Shown here: positions 18,523 to 26,280 of the stretch, one piece after another
Layout: every line of letters starts with the position of its first letter
Position numbering within the stretch: the stretch's first letter is position 1
DNA from: Nocardia pseudobrasiliensis NBRC 108224
GTDB taxonomy: Bacteria > Actinomycetota > Actinomycetes > Mycobacteriales > Mycobacteriaceae
Assembly: GCF_001613105.1 (NCBI RefSeq)
Contig: NZ_BDBS01000034.1
Coordinates: 62,001-126,000 of the forward strand
Direction of reading: 5' to 3'
DNA length: 64,000 nucleotides
Notes under the pieces: model-generated
What the model was told of the DNA's origin: nothing
Databases searched by the model: none
What the model saw: only the letters and a program-made list of their open reading frames with translations
Translations under genes and position numbers: made by a program

Positions 18523-19529
18523 GACGAGCTCACCCGCGCGCGGCGCGCCAGCCCGATCAACGCCGGCGCACCCAGGAAGGCAGTCACCAGTCCGGCCGGG
18601 ACCTCGTCGCCCGGAATCAGGATGCGGCCCAGCACATCCGCACCCAGGACCAGGATCGGGGCGAGCAGCATGGCGTAGGCGACGATCCAGCGCTGATCGG
18701 GTCCGACGATCCAGCGCGCGATATGCGGTACGGCCAGGCCGACGAAGGTGATCGGTCCGGCCGCCGCGGTCGCGGCGCCGCACAGCAGGGTCAGCGCGAC
18801 GGCGGTGAGCAGCCGGGTGCGCCCGACTCGCACGCCCAACGCGTGAGCCAGATCATCGCCGAGCGCGACCGCGTTGAGCGAGCGGGCGGCGATCACGGCC
18901 GCGATCAGTCCGACCGCGATGAACGGCGCGGACTGGACGACGATGTCGTAGCCGCGTCCGCTCAACGTGCCCGAATCCCACTGCCGCCACTCGTCGAAGG
19001 CCCTGGCGTTCAACAGGATCAGGCCCTTGGTCAGGCCGGACAGCACAGCGGTGACCGCGACCCCGGCCAGGGTCAGCCGGATCGGATCGGCGGCTTGGCG
19101 TCCGGCCGTACCCAGCCGGTAGACGACCATGGCGACCAGTGCTGCCCCGACGAATCCGAACCACACGTAGGTGGTGAGCTCGCCGACGCCGAGCAGCGCG
19201 ACCGCGAGCGTGATCGCGAAGGCCGCCCCGGCATTGATGCCGAGCAGGCCCGGATCGGCCAGCGGATTGCGGGTCAGCCCCTGCATCAGACAGCCCGCGA
19301 CACCCAGCGCCAGCCCGGCGAGCAGGCCGAGCAGGGTGCGCGGCACCCGGTATTCGGTGACGACGAGATGGTCGGGGGAGCCGTTGCCGTGCCACAGCGC
19401 GGCCCAGACCTCCGACGCCGGAATCGCTTTGGTGCCGACCAGCAGGCTGAGCAGGCAGACCGCGGCCAGCGCGGCCGCGGCCAGCAGCCATCCCGGCCAG
19501 TGCCGCCACCTCGGGTGCGAGCTGTGCAT
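18519..19529 (-). CDS. FecCD-family siderophore permease, first subunit
   Basis: 336-residue permease of the same family as its downstream partner. It has an N-terminal signal-anchor helix, the motif LMQGLTRNPLADPGLLGIN and the late motif GPITFVGLAVPHIARWI. It is the first gene of the leftward uptake operon and has an iron box 62-80 bases upstream of its start, so it should be induced by iron starvation. Confidence 0.92.
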   Translation of the reverse strand: MHSSHPRWRHWPGWLLAAAALAAVCLLSLLVGTKAIPASEVWAALWHGNGSPDHLVVTEYRVPRTLLGLLAGLALGVAGCLMQGLTRNPLADPGLLGINAGAAFAITLAVALLGVGELTTYVWFGFVGAALVAMVVYRLGTAGRQAADPIRLTLAGVAVTAVLSGLTKGLILLNARAFDEWRQWDSGTLSGRGYDIVVQSAPFIAVGLIAAVIAARSLNAVALGDDLAHALGVRVGRTRLLTAVALTLLCGAATAAAGPITFVGLAVPHIARWIVGPDQRWIVAYAMLLAPILVLGADVLGRILIPGDEVPAGLVTAFLGAPALIGLARRARVSSS

Positions 19530-19590
19530 CGGATCGTTCTCCAGCGGATCAGGTGAATTTTTCTATTCGGTACTACCTAGCTCTTGAAAC

Positions 19591-19609
19591 TTAGGCTTGC
19601 CTACCCTAC
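19591..19609 (-). promoter_or_regulatory. Probable IdeR-type iron box before the permease operon
   Basis: The 19 bases ttaggcttgcctaccctac match about 15 of 19 iron-box consensus positions, weaker than the other two boxes. The location, just upstream of the first permease gene in a 258-base gap between divergent genes, supports a real site. The same gap must also hold the promoter of the rightward secreted-protein gene. Confidence 0.65.
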
Positions 19610-19787
19610 CGTGTCGTTTCGTCCGATTCACAGCCAACTCTCAGTCGGGTTGTGACGGTGCTGGAGCATATCCGGTCGCCGCCGGATGCTTTACGTATCA
19701 ACTTGCCCCGCAACGGCTCTCGACGCATCGCCGAGCGGGGTCGACGGCGCACGCCGTGATGAGGGAACAGAGAGAGGTTCGCGACCA

Positions 19788-20498
19788 GTGAAATTCACCA
19801 AGGCCGCCCTGCTGGCAGCAGCGCTCAGTACCGCACTGGGCGTTACCGCCGGTGCGAGTCACGCCGCGCCACAAGCGGATTCGGATGTGATCAATTACAC
19901 CTCGACCGCCACCAAGGAGAGCACCATCGTCACCACCGACGCCGGGTCGATGGTGGTCGAGGACGGCGCGTTCAAGATCAAGGCGGCCAACGGCGCGACC
20001 GTGGGCGGCACCGAGTTGAGCTTCCGGGTCGACGATTTCGTGTTCCCGATCGCCGCCGAGATCAAGGACCGCACCGCGACCCTCACCCCGCAGTTCGATC
20101 TTCGGCACGCGGTGTACAAGCCGGTCGCGCTGCCGTTCGAGGACAGCGCGCCGTGGAAGACCCCCTACGACCGTGAGCAGGCGGCCTGGAGCCGGATGAC
20201 GGGCACCATCTCCCTGGGCGCGAGCATTGCCACCCTGGTCGGCGGTATCGGCGGCGCGGCCGTGGGCTGCATCCTCGGCGGCGCGGCCGGAATCGCGCTG
20301 ACCGGTCCGCTGTCGGCGATGCTGGGCGCGCCGATCGGTGCGGTGGGCGGCTGCATCGCGGGCATTCTCGCCATCGGTGCCCTGGGCACCCTGGCGGGTC
20401 AGATCCTGATCACCGCGCCGGTCGCCGTCATGGCCGCCCTGCAGTACTTCACCACCATCAACCAGCCGTTCACCCCCGCGGCCCCGCCCGCCAAGTAA
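19788..20498 (+). CDS. Secreted glycine-rich hydrophobic protein, paralogue A
   Basis: 236 residues from a GTG start (VKFTKAALLA) preceded by AGAGAGAGG. A signal peptide ends at about SHAAP, residue 25. The mature protein has an N-terminal beta-rich half with the motif RVDDFVFPI, a conserved WKTPYDREQAAWSRM segment, then a long glycine/alanine-rich hydrophobic tail (VGGIGGAAVGCILGG) that could insert in or lie against the membrane. I recognise it only as a family of uncharacterised nocardial secreted proteins. A close paralogue lies at 60243-60941. A strong hairpin terminator follows directly. Confidence 0.8.
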   Translation: MKFTKAALLAAALSTALGVTAGASHAAPQADSDVINYTSTATKESTIVTTDAGSMVVEDGAFKIKAANGATVGGTELSFRVDDFVFPIAAEIKDRTATLTPQFDLRHAVYKPVALPFEDSAPWKTPYDREQAAWSRMTGTISLGASIATLVGGIGGAAVGCILGGAAGIALTGPLSAMLGAPIGAVGGCIAGILAIGALGTLAGQILITAPVAVMAALQYFTTINQPFTPAAPPAK

Positions 20499-20505
20499 TT
20501 CCGAA

Positions 20506-20531
20506 GGGGGCGGCGGTGATTCGCCGCCCCC
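20506..20531 (+). terminator. Hairpin terminator after secreted-protein gene
   Basis: Perfect 10-base stem (gggggcggcg / cgccgccccc) with a 6-base loop, starting eight bases after the stop codon of the upstream gene. It separates that gene from the lyase-like gene starting at 20569. Confidence 0.8.
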
Positions 20532-20568
20532 TGACTCGGGGGTCCGCCGGAAAAGGCAAGCTGTACCC

Positions 20569-21462
20569 ATGATCGAACAGCACATCGTGGCCGAGCCCGG
20601 CGACGGGCCCTACGCGGTGACCACCGGCCCGGACGGCGCACTGTGGTACACCCTGGTGCACAGCGGCCGAATCGGACGCTGGGCGCCCGGCGGTGAACCC
20701 GTCGCGTATCCGCTCGAGCCGGACAGCGGGCCGACGATCATCGTCGCCGGACCCGACGACGCGCTGTGGTTCACCGAATACCGCGCCCATCGCATCGGCC
20801 GGATGGCATCGGACGGTTCGGTGCGGGAATTCGCCACGCCCACACCGCAATCCGGCCCGTACGGCATCGCCGCGGGCTCCGACGGCGCGCTGTGGTTCAC
20901 CGAATCCGGGGCCGATCGCATCGGGCGCATCACAGTCGACGGCGAGATCACCGAATATCCGTTGCCCGGCAGCGGTTTTCCCTCGGCGATCGCCGCCGGA
21001 CCCGACGGCGCGCTGTGGTTCACGCTGAATATGGGCAATGCGATCGGCCGCATCGACGCCGACGCGGCGATCACCGTGTACCCCGTGCCGACCCCGGCCG
21101 CCGCACCCGTCGGCATCACCGCCGGACCCGACGGCTCGCTCTGGTTCGTCGAAATCGGCGCGGGGCAGATCGGGCGGATCACCACCGACGGTGTGATCAC
21201 CGAATTCCCGCTGCCGGATCGCGCCACGCGCCCGCACGCCATCACCGCGGGCCCCGACGGCCGACTGTGGTTCACCGAATGGGCGGGTAATCGAATCGGC
21301 GCGATCACGGTCGACGGACGAATCGCCGTGTACGACCTACCGGTCGAGGAGTCCGAGCCGCACGGCATCGCGGTCGGTCCCGACGGTGCGCTGTGGATCG
21401 CGCTGGAAATCGGATCCCTGGCTCGGATCAGCTGCCCGGAAATCCCCGCGGCAGCGGTTTGA
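20569..21462 (+). CDS. Virginiamycin B lyase-like seven-bladed propeller
   Basis: 297 residues, the usual length of Vgb. The sequence is made of about seven repeats of roughly 42 residues, each containing a variant of GPDGALWFTE followed by an IGRI strand, which is the Vgb/streptogramin lyase propeller signature. Vgb linearises type B streptogramins by lactone elimination without hydrolysis. Candidate active-site histidines sit in TRPHAIT and SEPHGIA in the last third, where known Vgb proteins have theirs. Many such genes in soil actinobacteria have not been tested, so lyase activity is an inference. There is no signal peptide, so it should be cytoplasmic. Confidence 0.75.
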   Translation: MIEQHIVAEPGDGPYAVTTGPDGALWYTLVHSGRIGRWAPGGEPVAYPLEPDSGPTIIVAGPDDALWFTEYRAHRIGRMASDGSVREFATPTPQSGPYGIAAGSDGALWFTESGADRIGRITVDGEITEYPLPGSGFPSAIAAGPDGALWFTLNMGNAIGRIDADAAITVYPVPTPAAAPVGITAGPDGSLWFVEIGAGQIGRITTDGVITEFPLPDRATRPHAITAGPDGRLWFTEWAGNRIGAITVDGRIAVYDLPVEESEPHGIAVGPDGALWIALEIGSLARISCPEIPAAAV

Positions 21463-21825
21463 AATCGTTGGTCAGCCGCAGGCTCACCGCCGAGATCAGC
21501 GCGGGATCGTCGATGAGCGAAATCAATTGTTTCCAAAAGTATTCCGCGCCGACCCGATAGTTGGTCAGCGCCTCCGGCAGCGGCATACCGTCGTGCACCA
21601 GCCGCAGCGCCCGTTCCACCAGCGGGCGGGAATCCTCCTCGGAGGGCTCGACGTCCTCGATCAGATAGCGGAAGTACAGCTCGATATTGAGCCGCGCGCT
21701 CGGCACGAAATCGGCATCGGCCAGAGAATGTGGAAGATAGCTCCCCGCGATCCCGCGGCGAATTCCTCGACCAGTTCTCGCGCCCGTTCCCGCAGCCGCT
21801 CCAATGCGGCCGAACCCGTGCCCAT
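21428..21825 (-). pseudogene. Frameshifted, truncated PucR-like regulator N-terminus
   Basis: An ATG at 21825 begins a typical start for nocardial PucR/CdaR-type regulators (ALERLRERARELVEEFAAG). That frame then goes wrong after about 25 residues, near 21750. The minus frame that ends at 21428 takes over with the rest of the N-terminal sensor-like helices (NIELYFRYLIED, SEEDSRPLVERAL, EALTNYRVGAEYFW). It stops after about 130 residues in total and has no GGDEF-like or helix-turn-helix part. Both a frameshift and loss of the C-terminus are therefore visible. The 3' end overlaps the end of the convergent lyase-like gene by 35 bases. Confidence 0.65.
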
Positions 21826-21900
21826 GAACGGACAATATCTACTTTTGGATAGAACTTCGACGGTCGGGCGATATGCCGAGTCGTCGGTCGCGTTCGTGAG

Positions 21901-22260
21901 CTAGGCCCCACCCGGCGCCGGGCGTGCGATGTAGAGGCTGCGTACCGGAGGATCGAACGACGGATTCCGGTCGGGCAGCACCCATCCCGCGCCCTGGCAG
22001 GTGTCGCTCGACAGATACGACCAGTTGTCGAACGCCTCGCCGTCGACGATCGCCGAACGAATTCCGTTCAGTCCCAGGCTCTGTGCGGAATGGCACTGCT
22101 TGATATCCGCCGCGGTCAGCACGACCCGGGTCCCGGTGTAGTTCGCACCCGACCAGACGCAGGCCAGACCGGGACATTCGGCGGCGTCGTCCGCGACCGC
22201 CGTCACGGTGGGCGTCGCCATCATCGCGCCCGCGAGCGCCAATACTGAAAACCATCGCAT
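21901..22260 (-). CDS. Small secreted protein, peptidase inhibitor I36-like
   Basis: 119 residues with a signal peptide (MRWFSVLALAGAMM, cleavage near AVADD). The mature part has a compact cysteine-containing domain (CPGLACVWSGANYTG) resembling the I36 inhibitor or beta/gamma-crystallin-like secreted proteins of actinobacteria. The match is by pattern only. The ATG at 22260 is one base after the stop of the upstream diguanylate cyclase gene (TGATATG), so translation may be coupled. An in-frame ATG at 22296 would put ten extra non-signal residues in front. Confidence 0.7.
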   Translation of the reverse strand: MRWFSVLALAGAMMATPTVTAVADDAAECPGLACVWSGANYTGTRVVLTAADIKQCHSAQSLGLNGIRSAIVDGEAFDNWSYLSSDTCQGAGWVLPDRNPSFDPPVRSLYIARPAPGGA

Positions 22261-22261
22261 A

Positions 22262-23380
22262 TCAATAAGATTCGGGTGTCGAGCGGTGTGCGGCAATCCC
22301 TCGATATTCGGGGGCCTGGGTGTGCCGGGCGATCACCACGGTATCGCCGCCGCGCTGTTTGGCCTGATACATCGCGCCGTCCGCGGATCGGATCAGATCG
22401 TCCACCGAGATCGGGCACGTGGGATCGGGTGTCGCGGCGGCCACGCCGATACTCGCGGTCACCGACACCGCGGCCAGCGGTTCGGCAACGGCCCGGCGCA
22501 CATGTTCGGCCGTTTCGGTCGCGGCCGCCAGCGAGGTACGGGCGACGATCGCGAATTCCTCGCCGCCGATGCGGGAGACGATGCTGCCGCGCGGTGCGGC
22601 GGCTCGCAGCCGGTCGGCGGTGTGCACCAGCACCTCGTCGCCGGTGGAATGTCCGAAGGTGTCGTTGACGGCCTTGAAGCGGTCCAAGTCGATGACCAGT
22701 ACGCAGATCGGGACCGGATCGGCGCGGTCGAACATCACCGAGGACTGATATTCGAGGCCGCGGCGGCTCAGCAGTGTGGTCAGCGGGTCCGACAGCATGT
22801 CCCGCCGGAACAGCCAGTAGCCGAACTGGAGACCGGGCGGCACCCCGATGGCCGCGGCCAGGGTCACCAGTACGACGATCGCCGTGCCGATCTCACCGTC
22901 GCGAACCAGTGGAGCGGTGATCGCCGCCACCGAAATTATCGACCAGAGCGTATGCGCGGCAAGCACTTTGGGCCCGTGGAATACGCACAGATGCATCCCC
23001 ATGACGACCAGCAGCACCATGCCCACCGATCGGGCGACCTGGCTGGGCTCGAGCAGGCATACCGCCGTGATCACCACATCGCCCGCCGCGAACAGCGCCA
23101 CCGATTCCGTCGCGCCCGGCCACGGCAGGAACCACCAGCGCACCAGCCACGCGAGTGCCGCGGCCGCCAGCAGCCACACCGCCGCCGAACCCACCGCATA
23201 GCGCGGCCCGGACTCCGACAGCATGGCCGGCGCGTTCAACACCAGGGTCAGCACGCCGCCCGACCCGACCGCGAATCGGGCCGTGCCCAGTACCGAATGG
23301 GAGGCGATGGCGCGCGCCATCCAGTCGTAGTCGACGCCCTCGCGCCACCACGTGCGAAGCAACCGCAGAACACCGCTCAT
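22262..23380 (-). CDS. Membrane-bound diguanylate cyclase
   Basis: 372 residues. The first 190 or so contain about six hydrophobic segments without a recognised sensor domain; the rest is a GGDEF domain that makes cyclic di-GMP from GTP. The metal-binding motif reads GGEEF at about 272-276, and the substrate region FKAVNDTFGHSTGDEV is intact, so activity is likely. The RxxD product-inhibition site that usually lies five residues before GGEEF is not there. No EAL domain is attached. The gene is followed immediately by the small secreted protein. Confidence 0.9.
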   Translation of the reverse strand: MSGVLRLLRTWWREGVDYDWMARAIASHSVLGTARFAVGSGGVLTLVLNAPAMLSESGPRYAVGSAAVWLLAAAALAWLVRWWFLPWPGATESVALFAAGDVVITAVCLLEPSQVARSVGMVLLVVMGMHLCVFHGPKVLAAHTLWSIISVAAITAPLVRDGEIGTAIVVLVTLAAAIGVPPGLQFGYWLFRRDMLSDPLTTLLSRRGLEYQSSVMFDRADPVPICVLVIDLDRFKAVNDTFGHSTGDEVLVHTADRLRAAAPRGSIVSRIGGEEFAIVARTSLAAATETAEHVRRAVAEPLAAVSVTASIGVAAATPDPTCPISVDDLIRSADGAMYQAKQRGGDTVVIARHTQAPEYRGIAAHRSTPESY

Positions 23381-23550
23381 GGGACTACCCCTAGGCGTCG
23401 ACCGGATCCTCGTGGATACCGCAGCCTATTGCGGCTACGGGAGCGCAAACCAGTCGGTCCATGTCACAGCTGGGTATCGACCGGGCCCCTGGCGGTGACA
23501 AGATCGGACCACTAGGGTTAGAGAGCGGTCACTATCTTTTAGGGGACTGG

Positions 23551-24393
23551 ATGCGACGCTTCGACGGCAGGGTTGTGGTTGTGACCGGCGCGGCCTCCGG
23601 AATCGGAGCCGCGACGGCGGTGGAATTCGCGCGTCGCGGGGCGGATCTCGCCCTGTGTGATATCGACGAGCCGGGCCTGAAGGCGACCGCGGCCCGCTGT
23701 CGGATGTACGGCGTCGCGGCGACCGTGCAGGCCGTCGATGTGGCCAGCAGGCCCGCGGTCTATTCCTTCGCCGATCAGGTCCTCGCGCAGTACGGCCGGG
23801 TCGACGTGGTGGTCAACAATGCCGGTGTCGGCCTGCTCGGCGACGCCGCCACCGTCAGCGACGACGGCCTGGAATGGATCGTCGACATCAATTTCTGGGG
23901 CGTCGTCCACGGCACCCGGGCCTTCCTGCCCGCCCTGCAGCGTTCCGGCGGCGGCACCGTGGTCAATGTGTCCAGCGTCTACGGCCTGCTCGGCATGCCG
24001 AGCCAATCGTCCTATTCCGCGACCAAATTCGCGGTCCGCGGCTTCACCGAATCGCTGCGGATGGAACTGCTGATGGCCGGATCCTCGACCCGCGTCATGT
24101 GCGTGCACCCCGGCGGCATCCGCACGAATATTGCCCGTAATGTCCGTCTCGACGGCGAGGGCGTCGCCTGCCCGCGCGATCTGCGCTCGGCCGCGGACTC
24201 ATTCGATCACCTCGCCCACACCAGCCCCGACCGCGCCGCCCGCACCATCGTCGACGGCGTGGCCCGCAAGAAGATCCGCCTGCTCGTCGGGGCCGACGCC
24301 GTAGTGATGGATATCCTGCAGCGGCTGTTCCCGGTCGGATATCAGCGCCTGACCGTCTTCGTCACGAGACGGTTCATGCGTCAGTACGCCTGA
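23551..24393 (+). CDS. Short-chain dehydrogenase/reductase
   Basis: 280-residue classical SDR: cofactor motif TGAASGIG near residue 13, NNAG at about 92, catalytic Ser and Tyr-x-x-x-Lys in YSATK near 154. The C-terminal 60 residues resemble SDRs that act on lipids or hydrophobic substrates in Corynebacteriales. The ATG at 23551 is used because AGGGG lies just upstream; an earlier in-frame ATG at 23461 lacks this. It runs toward the asparagine synthase gene and ends 9 bases from it, so it lies outside the PBD transcription units and its substrate is unknown. Confidence 0.85.
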   Translation: MRRFDGRVVVVTGAASGIGAATAVEFARRGADLALCDIDEPGLKATAARCRMYGVAATVQAVDVASRPAVYSFADQVLAQYGRVDVVVNNAGVGLLGDAATVSDDGLEWIVDINFWGVVHGTRAFLPALQRSGGGTVVNVSSVYGLLGMPSQSSYSATKFAVRGFTESLRMELLMAGSSTRVMCVHPGGIRTNIARNVRLDGEGVACPRDLRSAADSFDHLAHTSPDRAARTIVDGVARKKIRLLVGADAVVMDILQRLFPVGYQRLTVFVTRRFMRQYA

Positions 24394-24402
24394 GCGGTCC
24401 GG

Positions 24403-26259
24403 TCACCACGTGAGGGAGACGTCGTAGGCGTCGAGCCATTCGTAGAGGCGGATCGGGGTCTCGTTGAGTAGGCCCCGTTCCTGCATCGACGAGGACTTCA
24501 CGACCGGGGTGTCCAGATAGCGCTCGATGGCGTTCAGGTCGAACAGGGTCAGGGCCGGGGAGGTGGGTTCGGCGGTGATCTTGGCCAGGACCTGTTTCAT
24601 CGCGCGGTCGTAGCCGGGGTCCTGGGTGGCGGGGTAGGGGGCCTTGCGGCGTTCCACTATGGATCGGGGGAGCAGGTCGGCGGTCGCGCCGCGCAGCAGG
24701 CTTTTCTCCCGGCCGTCGTAGGTCTTGATCGACCAGGGGGCGTTGAAGACGTATTCGACGAGGCGGTGGTCGCAGAACGGGACGCGGACCTCGATGCCGT
24801 TGGCCATGCTGAGCCGGTCCTTGCGGTCGAGCAGGATGGGCATGAAGCGGGTGATGTTGAGATAGCTCGCGATCCGCATCCGCCGGTCGATTCCGGTCTC
24901 GCCGGACAGGTGTGGGACCTCGGACAGTGCCGAATGGTATTGGTCGGCAATGTATTCCGGCAGGTTCAGCGCGGCGGTCAGGTCGGGATCGAGGAAGGCC
25001 GTGGACTGTTCGGTGATGCCGCGCTCGCCGAGCGCGTGCCACGGGAAGGTATCGGCTCGTACCGCGCGCGGATCGTGGAACCACAGATAGCCGCCGAACA
25101 CCTCGTCCGCGGATTCGCCCGACAGCGCGACCGTGGACTGCTCGTGGACCGCGCGGAACAGCAGATACAGCGAGGGGCCCAGATCGCCGTCGCCGTAGGG
25201 CAGATCCCAGGCCCGCAGCACCGCCGAGCGGATATCGGGGGCGACCAGATCGGCGTTGTTCAACAGGATTTCGCGATGATCGGTGCCGACGTGGCGCACC
25301 AGCTCCGCCGCGAACGGCGTATCCGGGGACTCGCGCAGCGGCTCGGGTTCGAAGTTCTCCACCTGTCCGGCGAAATCCACCGAGAAGCTGCGAATCCGCT
25401 GTCCCGCACCGAGTCTGCGCTGGGCCAGCGCGGTCAGCGCGCTGGAGTCCAGGCCGCCCGACAGCAGGGTGCACAGCGGCACATCGGCGACCAGTTGGCG
25501 GGCGACGATGTCCTCCAACAACTCTCGCACCGTGGCGACGCTGGCGGGCACATCGTCGGTATGCGGCCAGGACTTCAGCTCCCAGTACTTCTGCTCGATC
25601 CGGCGGCCCTCGCGCACGCGGAGCAGATGTCCGGGCCGCACCTCGTACATGCCGCGCAGCGGCGTCTGGCCGGGTACGCGCAGGAACGACAGCACATCGC
25701 GCAATCCGTCCAGGGACAGTTCGGCACGGCTGTCCGGGTGGGCCAGAATCGCCTTCGGCTCGGATCCGAACAGCACACCGTCGCGAATCGGGTAGTAGAA
25801 CAGGGGTTTCACGCCCAGCCGATCGCGGCACAGCAGCAATTCCTCGGTGCGGCTGTCCCAGATCGCCAGGGCGAACATGCCATTGAGCCGCTCGACGAAC
25901 CCCGCGCCCCACTCGAGATACGACCGCAGCACCACCTCGGTATCGCTTCTGGTGGCGAATCGGTGTCCCCGCCCGATGAGTTCGTCGCGCAGTTCGCCGA
26001 AGTTGTAGACCTCGCCGCTGTAACTGATCGCGGCCACCGGCGTGCCGTCGGGCAGCGTCTCCGGTGTGACCATCGGCTGCCGTCCGCCCTCGAGGTCGAT
26101 CACCGACAGGCGACGATGCCCCAGGGCGATGCGCGGACGCAACCACATCCCCTCGTCGTCCGGGCCGCGTAAGGCCATGGTGTCGACCATCTTTCGGACA
26201 ATTCGGTGCTCGGTGGCGAGATCACGACCGAAATCCACCCAACCGACGATTCCACACAT
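24403..26259 (-). CDS. Asparagine synthase-like amidotransferase (PBD side-chain amidation)
   Basis: 618 residues, class B glutamine-dependent. Cys2 (MCGIVGWVD) is the glutaminase nucleophile, RGPDDEG lies near 33, and the synthase half has the pyrophosphate loop LSGGLDSS near 265 for substrate adenylation. Generic AsnB proteins make asparagine. Here the gene ends an operon with aldehyde dehydrogenase, alcohol dehydrogenase, P450, methyltransferase and gamma-glutamyltransferase genes. From memory, the anthramycin cluster contains the same kind of enzyme beside the same oxidases, where it is proposed to convert the side-chain acid to the acrylamide amide. GGGAAGGG precedes the ATG. Confidence 0.88.
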   Translation of the reverse strand: MCGIVGWVDFGRDLATEHRIVRKMVDTMALRGPDDEGMWLRPRIALGHRRLSVIDLEGGRQPMVTPETLPDGTPVAAISYSGEVYNFGELRDELIGRGHRFATRSDTEVVLRSYLEWGAGFVERLNGMFALAIWDSRTEELLLCRDRLGVKPLFYYPIRDGVLFGSEPKAILAHPDSRAELSLDGLRDVLSFLRVPGQTPLRGMYEVRPGHLLRVREGRRIEQKYWELKSWPHTDDVPASVATVRELLEDIVARQLVADVPLCTLLSGGLDSSALTALAQRRLGAGQRIRSFSVDFAGQVENFEPEPLRESPDTPFAAELVRHVGTDHREILLNNADLVAPDIRSAVLRAWDLPYGDGDLGPSLYLLFRAVHEQSTVALSGESADEVFGGYLWFHDPRAVRADTFPWHALGERGITEQSTAFLDPDLTAALNLPEYIADQYHSALSEVPHLSGETGIDRRMRIASYLNITRFMPILLDRKDRLSMANGIEVRVPFCDHRLVEYVFNAPWSIKTYDGREKSLLRGATADLLPRSIVERRKAPYPATQDPGYDRAMKQVLAKITAEPTSPALTLFDLNAIERYLDTPVVKSSSMQERGLLNETPIRLYEWLDAYDVSLTW

Positions 26260-26280
26260 CGCACACCCTTCCCGTAGTCC

